In this document: positions 17,684-24,275 of the stretch, one piece after another | Position numbering within the stretch: position 1 is the stretch's first letter | Layout: every line of letters starts with the position of its first letter | DNA from: Gaetbulibacter_B jejuensis | GTDB taxonomy: Bacteria; Bacteroidota; Bacteroidia; Flavobacteriales; Flavobacteriaceae | Assembly (NCBI RefSeq): GCF_039524015.1 | Contig: NZ_BAAAGF010000001.1 | Coordinates: 558,001 to 622,000 of the forward strand | Reading direction: 5' to 3' | DNA: 64,000 nucleotides | Translations under genes and position numbers: made by a program | The notes under the pieces: model-generated | What the model was told of the DNA's origin: nothing | The model's input: the letters and a program-made list of their open reading frames with translations, nothing else | Databases searched by the model: none

Positions 17684-18034
17684 TTAACTTTCTCGCTTTA
17701 CCAGTGCATAGTAGTCGCCTTCAATGGGTAAGTAGCCTTGGTCGTAAACAAAGTAATAAACAGTACCTGCTTTGGTTGTATAAATACTTGTTATGTAATT
17801 AAAGTCAAACCCTTTTTCAATAAGTTTTGCTCTCGAGGTTTTAGTTTTTTGCTCAGGGTTTAGTGCTTCAAGAATTCTGTAGTTTTTTCTAAGTCGGTTG
17901 TTGGTGTTTCGTATTAAGTTTTTACTGTCTTTATTCACTCTGTTATTATATGAATTCCGACAAGCATCGCTACAGAATTTTTTATCAATTCTGCCAACTA
18001 TTTTCTCACCACATTCAGGACAAGTTTTTTTCAT
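17684..18034 (-). CDS. Small zinc-ribbon protein
   Basis: A 116-residue protein whose N-terminus carries a four-Cys treble-clef or zinc-ribbon motif (CPECGE...FCSDACRNSYNNR), similar to the zinc ribbons often called DUF2116 or MYM-like. The rest is basic and helical, ending in a short beta region (GTVYYFVYDQGYLPI). It overlaps the GNAT gene by 20 bp and is likely co-transcribed with it. The function is unknown; nucleic-acid or protein binding is possible. Confidence 0.75.
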   Translation of the reverse strand: MKKTCPECGEKIVGRIDKKFCSDACRNSYNNRVNKDSKNLIRNTNNRLRKNYRILEALNPEQKTKTSRAKLIEKGFDFNYITSIYTTKAGTVYYFVYDQGYLPIEGDYYALVKRES

Positions 18035-18566
18035 AATCGTTTAGTTTTAATTCATACCAAGAGGCTTTTTCGCCTTCACAATCAAAAACTTCAATATGTT
18101 GTAATCCAATTTTTTGAAGCACTTTATTTGAGCCAATATTATCTGTAAGAGCAACTCCTACAATGGTTTTGTATTGTTTTACTTTAAAGCCATAATCTAA
18201 TGCAACAATAGCCGATTCGGTTGCGTAACCTTTTCCCCAATATCGAGGAATAAAGCGATAACCAATATCATAAAAATCTTGTTTTCCGTTTAAAGAATCT
18301 TTTTCACCTGTATTAAGTTTTAACCCTGACCAACCTATAAAATCTCCTGTAGATTTTTCAATAGCAGCCCAACGACCAATTCCTCTTTCTTCGTATTGTT
18401 TTATAATGGATTGTATTATTTTTTCTGAATCCTGTTTGGTCTTTACAGGTTTATTGCCCAAGTATTTGTGGACTATTGGGTTAGAATCTAATTCAAACAT
18501 ACCTTCAATATCAGTAGGTAATATCTCTCTTAGAATTAAACGTTCAGTTTCTAATAATGCTTTCAT
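18015..18566 (-). CDS. GNAT-family N-acetyltransferase (RimJ/RimL-like)
   Basis: A 183-residue GNAT-fold enzyme of the RimJ/RimL type. It starts with ETERLILREILPTDIEGMFEL, has the acetyl-CoA loop region YRFIPRYWGKGYATESAIVALDYGF and the late motif NIGSNKVLQKIGL. Such enzymes acetylate protein N-termini or small amines, and the target cannot be predicted. Its 3' end overlaps the start of the zinc-ribbon gene, indicating an operon of two. Confidence 0.9.
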   Translation of the reverse strand: MKALLETERLILREILPTDIEGMFELDSNPIVHKYLGNKPVKTKQDSEKIIQSIIKQYEERGIGRWAAIEKSTGDFIGWSGLKLNTGEKDSLNGKQDFYDIGYRFIPRYWGKGYATESAIVALDYGFKVKQYKTIVGVALTDNIGSNKVLQKIGLQHIEVFDCEGEKASWYELKLNDYEKNLS

Positions 18567-18692
18567 TTATAAGTGATTATTAATAGCGATTTAGCTTGTA
18601 TACAATATACAAATTATTCGTTTACAAACGACTACAAACATTTACAAACGAATTTAAACAGTTAATAACCGAATAAATTTTGGTATCTGTTT

Positions 18693-18700
18693 CATATTTG
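18693..18700 (+). promoter_or_regulatory. -7 promoter element for ssb
   Basis: CATATTTG, one mismatch to TAnnTTTG, with a TTTTGG sequence about 18 bp upstream as -33. It predicts a 5' leader of roughly 75-80 nt before the ssb ATG at 18784. Confidence 0.45.
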
Positions 18701-18783
18701 CAGTGTCGAATTAATACTGGATGCACTTCAGTAACATAAGAACTCGATAGTATTAACTGTTTAACATTTAAAAAATTAAAATT

Positions 18784-19116
18784 ATGAACACGCTTAGAAA
18801 CAAAGTACAGTTGATTGGTAGATTAGGACAGGATCCTGAAATTGTAAATTTTGATGATGATAATAAAATTGCCAAATTTTCTTTAGCTACAGATGATAGC
18901 TATAAAGACAAAAACGGAAACAAAGTAGAACGCGCTTACTGGCATAATATTATTGTTCGTGGTGGTCTTGTAAAAGTAGTAGAGAATTATATTTCTAAAG
19001 GACAAGAAATTGCGGTTGAAGGGAAACTTACCAATCGCTCTTGGGAAGACAAAGAAGGTAAAAAACACTATACTACTGAAATAGTTTGTAATGAACTTTT
19101 GATGTTGAGTAAATAA
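18784..19116 (+). CDS. ssb: Single-stranded DNA-binding protein (short form)
   Basis: A 110-residue OB-fold protein covering the complete SSB core: NKVQLIGRLGQDPEI, KFSLATDDSYKDKNG, VERAYWHNIIVRGGL and GQEIAVEGKLTNRSW. It lacks the disordered tail and the acidic DDDIPF-type tip that recruits partner proteins. It is therefore likely a secondary SSB of the kind common in Bacteroidota rather than the essential replicative one. It is a single gene with its own promoter and terminator. Confidence 0.93.
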   Translation: MNTLRNKVQLIGRLGQDPEIVNFDDDNKIAKFSLATDDSYKDKNGNKVERAYWHNIIVRGGLVKVVENYISKGQEIAVEGKLTNRSWEDKEGKKHYTTEIVCNELLMLSK

Positions 19117-19124
19117 ACTGCAAT

Positions 19125-19154
19125 AAAAAAACCGCTCATTCGAGCGGTTTTTTT
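19125..19154. terminator. Terminator between ssb and nrdA (probably bidirectional)
   Basis: The stem ACCGCTC/GAGCGGT with loop ATTC is flanked by A7 on the left and T7 on the right. It therefore works as a rho-independent terminator for both converging genes. Confidence 0.88.
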
Positions 19155-19171
19155 ATTATTTAATATTGTGA

Positions 19172-20953
19172 TTAAGCCTCACAGCTTGTACACTCTTTTT
19201 TCTGTTTGAATTTTTGTGCAGCATTCATACTGTGTTGGTAATACAATGATTTTAAACCAAGCTTCCAAGCTGTAACATGAATGTTGTTTATTTCTTTTAC
19301 AGGCATTTCAGGATGTACAATAATGTTTACAGATTGTCCTTGATCTATAAATTCTTGTCTTGCTGATGCTTGATAAACTACATCTAATTGGTCAATTTCA
19401 GAGTACGTTTTAAACACGTTTTTTTCTTGTTCTGTTAAAAACTCTAAATGTTGTACAGAACCATCCATATCTCTAATGCTTCTCCAAACTTCGGTAGTGT
19501 TTTGTCCTTTTTCTTCTAATAAATTTTCCAAGAAAGGATTCTTTATTGTTGTTTTTATTTTAGCAATATCTTTTACATAAATATTTGACCATATTGGCTC
19601 AATACCTTGAGATACTTGTCCTAAAATAAACGCCGAAGATGTTGTAGGTGCTACAGCGTTTAATGTTGTGTTTCTACGACCGTAACCTTTTAATACTTTA
19701 GGCTCTCCAAATTTTACAGCCAACTCTTCTGAAGCTTTGTATGAACGCTCTTTTATAGTTTTAAAGATTTCACGGTTTAAGTTAAATGCTTCTTGACTAT
19801 CAAAGGCATGCATTCTAGACTGTAATAAAGAGTGCCATCCTAAAACACCTAATCCTAAAGCACGGTTTTCTTTTGCAAAGTTGTAAGCACGCTCCATAAA
19901 CAAGAATGTTTGACGGTCATCTCTATTATCAGAATCACGATATACTTCTAGTTTTTCAATGAATTCTGTTATTACAGCATCCAAGAAATAAATCATAGTT
20001 TCTACTGCGTCTGTGCTTTTCCACTTATCGTAGTGTAATACATTTATACTAGAAAGTACACATACAAACGACCAATCATCGTTTGATGGTAACATAATTT
20101 CAGTACATAAGTTACTTGCGTGTATGCTGTGGTTTTTATCTTTATAAACTTCTGGTTTACCATTGTTAGCATTGTCTGTAAAGAATACATAAGGGTAACC
20201 CATTTCACCACGACTTTGTAATACTTTTGCCCAAATAGTACGTTTTTCAACATCACCAGCAATCATTTCTTCCATCCACTTGTTGGTAACTGTTACACCA
20301 TGTGTTAACTGCTGTATTGGGTTACCTTCAGTACCTATTTCTAAAAACTCTTTAATATCTGGATGCTCAATTGGTAAATATGGAGAAAAACGACCACGAC
20401 GTACAGAACCTTGACTAACCACATCAACCATAGACTCAAACAACTGCATAATATGAACTGCACCAGATGCTTGCCCATTGTTTTTTACAGGAGCTCCTCT
20501 ATGACGAATTTTACCAAAAAACCCAGAAGTACCACCACCTAATTTTGACATCATACCAACTTCTGACTGTGTGTAAAGAATATTACCCATGTCATCATCA
20601 ATATGAGAACCAAAACAGCTTATTGGTAAACCACGTTCTTTACCAAAGTTAGACCAAACTGGAGACGCTAAAGAGAAAAACCCTTCAGACATATAGTGAT
20701 AAAACTTATCTGCATATCCAGGAATTTGAAGAATATGTTCTGCGCGTTCAGCAATTTCTCTAATACGTTGCTTGGGCGTTACGCCTTCGGTTAAGTATCC
20801 TGATTCTAAAAACTGTTGACTGTATTCGTTTAACCACTCAAATCCTTCTTCCTTTTTCGTGTTGGTTAAAAATTCTTTTCGGGCATTTACTAGTTCATCA
20901 GTTGTGTTTTTTTGATCTTGTAGTTGCGGCTGGTGTATTGTTTTGTTCTCCAT
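19172..20953 (-). CDS. nrdA: Class I ribonucleotide reductase large subunit, lacking an ATP-cone
   Basis: A 593-residue catalytic subunit that reduces ribonucleoside diphosphates. Active-site residues visible are Cys113 (PISCFGSH), the Asn281-Cys283-Glu285 triad in NLCTEI, Cys298 in FVCVLSS and the C-terminal redox pair in ECTSCEA. The protein starts close to the catalytic barrel, and the N-terminal ATP-cone that gives overall activity control in most NrdA proteins is absent. The cone is on NrdB instead. It is co-transcribed downstream of nrdB with a 20-bp gap. Confidence 0.97.
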   Translation of the reverse strand: MENKTIHQPQLQDQKNTTDELVNARKEFLTNTKKEEGFEWLNEYSQQFLESGYLTEGVTPKQRIREIAERAEHILQIPGYADKFYHYMSEGFFSLASPVWSNFGKERGLPISCFGSHIDDDMGNILYTQSEVGMMSKLGGGTSGFFGKIRHRGAPVKNNGQASGAVHIMQLFESMVDVVSQGSVRRGRFSPYLPIEHPDIKEFLEIGTEGNPIQQLTHGVTVTNKWMEEMIAGDVEKRTIWAKVLQSRGEMGYPYVFFTDNANNGKPEVYKDKNHSIHASNLCTEIMLPSNDDWSFVCVLSSINVLHYDKWKSTDAVETMIYFLDAVITEFIEKLEVYRDSDNRDDRQTFLFMERAYNFAKENRALGLGVLGWHSLLQSRMHAFDSQEAFNLNREIFKTIKERSYKASEELAVKFGEPKVLKGYGRRNTTLNAVAPTTSSAFILGQVSQGIEPIWSNIYVKDIAKIKTTIKNPFLENLLEEKGQNTTEVWRSIRDMDGSVQHLEFLTEQEKNVFKTYSEIDQLDVVYQASARQEFIDQGQSVNIIVHPEMPVKEINNIHVTAWKLGLKSLYYQHSMNAAQKFKQKKECTSCEA

Positions 20954-20973
20954 AGGTTATAAAAATAGTCTGG

Positions 20974-22248
20974 TTAAAATAAGTCGTCGCTTGTTATACT
21001 TTGTGTTCTTTTACTGTAATTGATAGAGCGTTTTACAAAGAAATCGCCATGTTTTGTACCAATAATCTCGTCATCAAACCATTCGGTTTGTGTAAGTAGT
21101 GTTTCGTCTATATCAAATACTTTTTCAATACCAATGCTTTCTAAAGATTTGTTGAAACGGTTTTTAATAAACTCGTTTACAACTGCTTTTGGTAAGAAAT
21201 CTAATTCGCCTTCTTCAAAAATCCAATCTACAATCTTGCTTTCAGCAACATAGGCTTCTTTACACATATCTTGAATCATGGTATTGTAGCTTGCATCAAA
21301 CCACTCTGGGTGCTCATCTTTGATAATATTGATGATATCTATACCGAAATCTCCATGAATTTGCTCTTCTTTTGATGTTGCTTCAACTACGTTAGAGATA
21401 CCTTTAAGCATATTTTTATGCTTGTTGAATGCCATAATGATTAAGAATTGAGAGAATAAAGACACGTGCTCAATAAATAATGAGAACAATAATACAGACT
21501 CTGCATATTCTTGATTGTTTTCACTTTTAGCGTTTTTTAATGCAGTTTCTAAATACTGCACACGCTTCATGATTACTGGCTTTTTCTTTAGCTCTTCAAA
21601 TTCTTTGTTTAGTCCTAAAATTTCAAGAAGGTGCGAGTATGCATCAGCATGTCTTACTTCACTTTCTGCAAATGTTGAACCTACAGATCCTATTTCAGGC
21701 TTTGGCATTCTATGGTAAATATCTCCCCAAAACGTTTTTACTGCAATCTCAATTTGAGAAATTGCAAGCATCGTATTTTTTATAGCAGATTTTTCTACTT
21801 CAGAAAGATTTGATTTGAAATCTTGTATATCACTTGTGAAATTAAACTCGGTATGTATCCAATATGAATGACGAATTGCTGGAACATATTCGTATAATTG
21901 AGGATACTCGTAAGGTTTTAAGTTTACACGTTTTTCAAAAATGTTACTCTTACGACTTAAAGCTTGTTTGTTTCTGTATAAAATGTAAGCTTTTGCAACA
22001 TCGTGAAAAGAACTTTCCATTAATTTATCTTCTACAACATCTTGCACTTCCTCAACCGTAGGCAAATAATCTTTATCCTGATTTTTCCTTTGTAACAATA
22101 CGTCATAAACGTTATTTGCTATAAGTTGAGCGTCTCCAAATTCTCCATTTTCAACCGCTTTCATTGCCTTTAAAATAGCGTTTGTGATTTTGCTTAATTC
22201 AAAAGGTTTCTGGCTAAAATTTCTTTTAGTAATGTGTAAAATTTCCAT
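20974..22248 (-). CDS. nrdB: Class I ribonucleotide reductase radical subunit with N-terminal ATP-cone
   Basis: A 424-residue protein, longer than standard NrdB. Residues about 1-95 form an ATP-cone (ITKRNFSQKPFELSKITNAI...VEEVQDVVEDKLME). Residues about 100-390 form the ferritin-like radical domain with metal ligands in ISQIEIAVK, AESEVRHADAYSHLLEIL (the Tyr here is the likely radical site) and EEQIHGDFGID. The C-terminal tail (SITSDDLF) should dock to NrdA. This matches the architecture described for Leeuwenhoekiella blandensis, where dATP acts through the cone on NrdB. Confidence 0.97.
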   Translation of the reverse strand: MEILHITKRNFSQKPFELSKITNAILKAMKAVENGEFGDAQLIANNVYDVLLQRKNQDKDYLPTVEEVQDVVEDKLMESSFHDVAKAYILYRNKQALSRKSNIFEKRVNLKPYEYPQLYEYVPAIRHSYWIHTEFNFTSDIQDFKSNLSEVEKSAIKNTMLAISQIEIAVKTFWGDIYHRMPKPEIGSVGSTFAESEVRHADAYSHLLEILGLNKEFEELKKKPVIMKRVQYLETALKNAKSENNQEYAESVLLFSLFIEHVSLFSQFLIIMAFNKHKNMLKGISNVVEATSKEEQIHGDFGIDIINIIKDEHPEWFDASYNTMIQDMCKEAYVAESKIVDWIFEEGELDFLPKAVVNEFIKNRFNKSLESIGIEKVFDIDETLLTQTEWFDDEIIGTKHGDFFVKRSINYSKRTQSITSDDLF

Positions 22249-22449
22249 AAGTAATAACGAATTATAGTGTATCTAATAAGATAATGTAAAAGTGATAAAT
22301 TATTCTAAATGAAATGAAATGTGTTAAATATTCTTCTTAACAATTTATCAACATAAAGATATTTTTTGCCATTTTTTTCAATGAAATAAAAGGGTTCAGA
22401 AAGATTAACTTCTATCTAATTTTTTCTTTGAATAAACTTAAATAATACT

Positions 22450-22457
22450 CATATTTG
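22450..22457 (+). promoter_or_regulatory. Promoter of tiny transcription unit 1
   Basis: CATATTTG (-7) with CTTTG about 20 bp upstream (-33). The same core TCATATTTGCATC is repeated at 22851-22863 in unit 2. Confidence 0.5.
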
Positions 22458-22465
22458 CATCACAA

Positions 22466-22582
22466 ATGAAAAAAATAATAGTACATAAAGCACCAGGATT
22501 ACTGTTTAGTCAGTGTGATTATCGTGGAATTGAGATGACAAATCTTTTCCCTATAGGACGTTTTATTGCTATTTTTAATTAA
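22466..22582 (+). CDS. 38-codon short ORF in tiny transcription unit 1 (uncertain)
   Basis: The ATG lies 8 nt after a promoter-like CATATTTG element, and the stop lies about 40 nt before a strong terminator, so a transcript of about 180 nt is bounded on both sides. The predicted peptide begins MKKIIVHKAPGLLFSQCDYR and ends FPIGRFIAIFN. I do not recognise it. It could be a real small protein, a leader peptide, or incidental to a small RNA. It lies between nrdB (divergent) and the TPR/slipin region. Confidence 0.4.
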   Translation: MKKIIVHKAPGLLFSQCDYRGIEMTNLFPIGRFIAIFN

Positions 22583-22624
22583 TTTTAGGAGTGAATTAAA
22601 TCAACTAATTATATAATAACAGCA

Positions 22625-22652
22625 AGCGTCCAAGAAATTGGACGCTTTTTTT
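22625..22652 (+). terminator. Terminator of tiny unit 1
   Basis: A perfect 9-bp stem AGCGTCCAA/TTGGACGCT with a GAAA tetraloop followed by seven T. Confidence 0.88.
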
Positions 22653-22851
22653 ATGAAAAAAACCATTTTTTTTTGAACAAATTTTTAAGAAACTAAAATA
22701 AAGTCCATTGAAGATTAAGCGATTGAGAGACAGTCTTTTGCATGAAATCTAGAATATCTGAAGTAATTCGGACAGCCATTTTATTGTTTTAACCTACTGA
22801 AAATCAATATTTTAAATCAAAATTTTATTTGTGTATTAAAAAAATCGTTTT
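22653..22851. other. Spacer between the two tiny units
   Basis: A+T-rich, with no ORF of note. Its last 30 bp hold a TATTTGTG sequence 19 bp before the unit 2 -7 element, suitable as a -33 region. Confidence 0.4.
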
Positions 22852-22859
22852 CATATTTG
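22852..22859 (+). promoter_or_regulatory. Promoter of tiny transcription unit 2
   Basis: CATATTTG with TTTG about 20 bp upstream. The surrounding TCATATTTGCATC core is identical to that of unit 1. Confidence 0.5.
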
Positions 22860-22917
22860 CATCGCAGAAATGAAAACAGATCCTGCAATAAAAAATAATA
22901 ATTAAAAACAAGAAACC

Positions 22918-22998
22918 ATGCTAAAGTATTTTATAGCATTTCAAACATTAAGTAGTGATCAAGTAGAATCACTCATGAGGTTTCGGTACTTTCTTTAG
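22918..22998 (+). CDS. 26-codon short ORF in tiny transcription unit 2 (uncertain)
   Basis: It lies between a promoter-like element (22852-22859) and a terminator (23015-23053). A preceding 11-codon ORF at 22870-22905 (MKTDPAIKNNN) starts 11 nt after the -7 element. The 26-residue peptide begins MLKYFIAFQTLSSDQ and ends FRYFL. The same DNA can fold: ATGCTA/TAGCAT at its start and GTGAT/ATCAC further in. A structured small RNA is therefore as likely as a peptide gene. The family is not recognised. Confidence 0.35.
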   Translation: MLKYFIAFQTLSSDQVESLMRFRYFL

Positions 22999-23014
22999 AA
23001 TATACTTTCCAGAG

Positions 23015-23053
23015 AAAAATCCGAAGCAAAACTAACTGTTTCGGATTTTTTTA
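23015..23053 (+). terminator. Terminator of tiny unit 2
   Basis: Stem AAATCCGAA/TTCGGATTT (23017-23025 with 23040-23048), a 14-nt loop and a T tract. Confidence 0.82.
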
Positions 23054-23147
23054 TTTCAAAAATTCAGCAATACAATTATCCGATCAGTTTTAGAGCACAC
23101 AAAAGTTGTGAGGCCTTTAAAACATTAATAATTTATGAAGTAACATC

Positions 23148-23729
23148 ATGGAAAATAATTTACATAACATCTATTTGTTTCGTGCTATTGAGGCATATCC
23201 TTGGGAATTGGAAAAAGCTGTTGAAGCACTCAATTACGCATTGTCTTACGAACCAGAAAATGTAAGAGCATTGTGCTTAATGGCTCAGTTACAAGTAGAG
23301 CAATTAGGAGATTTTGAATTAGCAAAAAGCTACTACCAAAAGGCTTTGGCTGTAAGTCTTGAAATACCAAATGTTTATGCAGAGTACATTAGGTTTTTAA
23401 TAAACTATGGTGATCTAGATGAAGCTCAGCAATTAATTGACTTTGCGTTAACTGTAAAAGGAATTGATAAAGCAATAATTATGATAAATCAAGGATTTTT
23501 ATACGAAGTAAAAGGCGAATTTGATTTAGCTGAAGAAGCTATAAAAGAAGCTAAGCTATTTGCATTAAACAATGAGTTTTTTAACTACACTGATGATGCT
23601 ATTTCTAGAGTGAACAAAAAGAGAAAGTTTGTTAAAAGTAAAGAACAAAAACTCGAAAGTTCTCAAAAGAAAAATGAAGTGCAAACCAAAACTAATTGGT
23701 TTCAGAATAGGTTAAATAACTTGTTATAA
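23148..23729 (+). CDS. TPR-repeat protein next to the tRNA-like array
   Basis: A 193-residue protein without a signal peptide, so cytoplasmic. It is composed of TPR-type helical repeats: LEKAVEALNYALSYEPENVRALCLMAQL, ELAKSYYQKALAVSLEIPNVYAEYI, DEAQQLIDFALTVKG and FDLAEEAIKEAKLFALN. A basic Lys/Gln-rich tail follows (about 160-193, KKRKFVKSKEQKLESSQKKN). The basic tail could contact RNA, but that is inference. The array of tRNA-like structures starts 20 nt after its stop, and a slipin gene follows 1 kb on in the same direction. The three may form one locus. Confidence 0.82.
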   Translation: MENNLHNIYLFRAIEAYPWELEKAVEALNYALSYEPENVRALCLMAQLQVEQLGDFELAKSYYQKALAVSLEIPNVYAEYIRFLINYGDLDEAQQLIDFALTVKGIDKAIIMINQGFLYEVKGEFDLAEEAIKEAKLFALNNEFFNYTDDAISRVNKKRKFVKSKEQKLESSQKKNEVQTKTNWFQNRLNNLL

Positions 23730-23748
23730 AAGAAAGGAGATTTAAAAA

Positions 23749-23819
23749 GTGTCTATGGTGTAACGGCTCGCATGAGAAGTATCGTCTTCTAGGATCAAGT
23801 TCGACTCTTGATAGACACT
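23749..23819 (+). tRNA. tRNA-like structure with a 6-nt anticodon loop
   Basis: A linear cloverleaf of 71 nt: acceptor GTGTCTA/TAGACAC (7 bp, perfect), D-stem GTGT/GCAT with G-U pairs, anticodon stem AGAAG/CTTCT (perfect), variable AGGA and T-stem TCAAG/CTTGA with loop TTCGACT. The anticodon loop is TATCGT, six nt instead of seven, so the anticodon cannot be assigned safely (TCG if numbered from the 5' side). CCA is not encoded. All stems are intact, which argues against simple decay. It is probably a non-canonical or non-translational tRNA-like RNA. Confidence 0.6.
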
Positions 23820-23826
23820 TTAATTT

Positions 23827-23923
23827 GGAACAGTAGCAAAGCATGTCCTGAGCGAAGTCGAAGGGTTAGTCAATGCGACGCACTGAAAATGCGAGGATAC
23901 AGGTTCAATTTCTGTCTGTTCCA
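23827..23923 (+). tRNA. tRNA-Phe-like structure with repeat insertion in the D-loop
   Basis: A 97-nt linear cloverleaf: acceptor GGAACAG/CTGTTCC (perfect), anticodon stem CGCA/TGCG with loop CTGAAAA (anticodon GAA), T-stem ACAGG/TCTGT with loop TTCAATT and discriminator A. The D-arm is expanded by about 22 nt that contain the dispersed repeat CCTGAGCGAAGTCGAAGG. Without it a GGTTAG D-loop and a weak GCA/TGC stem remain. An oversized D-loop would be unusual for translation, so it may be non-functional as tRNA-Phe or serve another role. Confidence 0.55.
23847..23865. repeat. Dispersed palindromic repeat (CCTGAGCGAAGTCGAAGGG type)
   Basis: A copy of a short repeat frequently seen in flavobacterial genomes, here inside the D-loop of the tRNA-Phe-like gene. 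Its reverse complement shares the core TCGACTYCGCTC with a second copy at 32521-32540 inside metG. The family name is not known to me. Confidence 0.6.
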
Positions 23924-23933
23924 CAATAAAAGA

Positions 23934-23951
23934 TTCCTGCCTACGCAGGAA
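23934..23951. repeat. Dispersed hairpin repeat (TTCCTGC-CTAC-GCAGGAA)
   Basis: A perfect 7-bp hairpin with a 4-nt loop, of a form repeatedly found between genes in flavobacteria. It separates the Phe-like structure from the next folded segment and may also act as a weak transcription or processing element. Confidence 0.55.
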
Positions 23952-23962
23952 ATAGTATCAAG

Positions 23963-24046
23963 CTAGTCTTGTTGGGTGTTTCGGTATAGCACTATTGTAT
24001 GGAAGGTTGCGGTTTCGTATCACTGTTTCATATTCAACTAGACTTG
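23963..24046 (+). ncRNA. Folded segment with a 12-bp acceptor-like helix
   Basis: CTAGTCTTGTTG (23963-23974) pairs with CAACTAGACTTG (24035-24046), leaving two T-T mismatches, and encloses 60 nt. The interior includes a D-loop-like TTCGGTATAGC but no convincing T-arm or anticodon arm, so it is not a normal tRNA. It may be a diverged member of the array or another structured RNA. Confidence 0.35.
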
Positions 24047-24087
24047 AAGGTTATGGTTTTTTACCAAAATAAAAACCACCAGTTCTT

Positions 24088-24158
24088 GTGGGTTCGAGTC
24101 CCACTATTCAGTATTTGGATATGGCGGAAATGGTAGACGCACTAGATTTCGGTTCTAG
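24088..24158 (+). tRNA. Permuted tRNA-like gene 1 (3' half precedes 5' half)
   Basis: In genome order: T-arm GTGGG-TTCGAGT-CCCAC (24088-24104), acceptor 3' strand TATTCAG (24105-24111), linker TAT, acceptor 5' strand TTGGATA (24115-24121), TG, D-arm GCG...CGC of tRNA-Leu type with TGGTAGA, and anticodon arm CTAGA-TTTCGGT-TCTAG (24142-24158, anticodon TCG). TATTCAG and TTGGATA pair over all seven positions, with two G-U wobbles. The molecule would be a normal tRNA only if circularised and reopened. All stems are intact. Confidence 0.6.
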
Positions 24159-24197
24159 CGAACAGTTGACATTCTGTAAAAATGTCTCTTTAGTTGC

Positions 24198-24275
24198 ACA
24201 GGTTCGATTCCTGTCAAAGCCACCATTTTAGGCTTTGTAGCTCAGTTTGGTTAGAGCACTACACTCATAATGTAG
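24198..24275 (+). tRNA. Permuted tRNA-Met-like gene 2 (3' half precedes 5' half, CCA encoded)
   Basis: In genome order: T-arm ACAGG-TTCGATT-CCTGT (24198-24214), acceptor 3' strand CAAAGCC plus A and an encoded CCA (24215-24225), linker TTTTA, acceptor 5' strand GGCTTTG (24231-24237), TA, D-arm GCTC/GAGC, and anticodon arm CTACA-CTCATAA-TGTAG (24259-24275, anticodon CAT). GGCTTTG and CAAAGCC are perfectly complementary, as are all other stems. No other T-arm follows the CAT half, and no other acceptor partner for CAAAGCC exists upstream, so the two halves belong together in permuted order. Confidence 0.65.

Noticed and set aside
22466..22998. Toxin-antitoxin pair formed by the two tiny units
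   Set aside because: The short peptides lack the typical hydrophobic toxin profile, and no antisense RNA pairing between the units was evident. They are kept only as unknown units.
24121..24225. Single linear tRNA-Leu from 24115 to 24225
   Set aside because: The 5' strand TTGGATA cannot pair with the 3' strand CAAAGCC. Each strand instead pairs with a neighbour in permuted order.
23749..24275. tRNA cluster of a prophage or integrative element
   Set aside because: No integrase, recombination directionality gene, phage gene or attachment repeat is present nearby, and the structures are mostly non-canonical. An old element remnant cannot be fully excluded.
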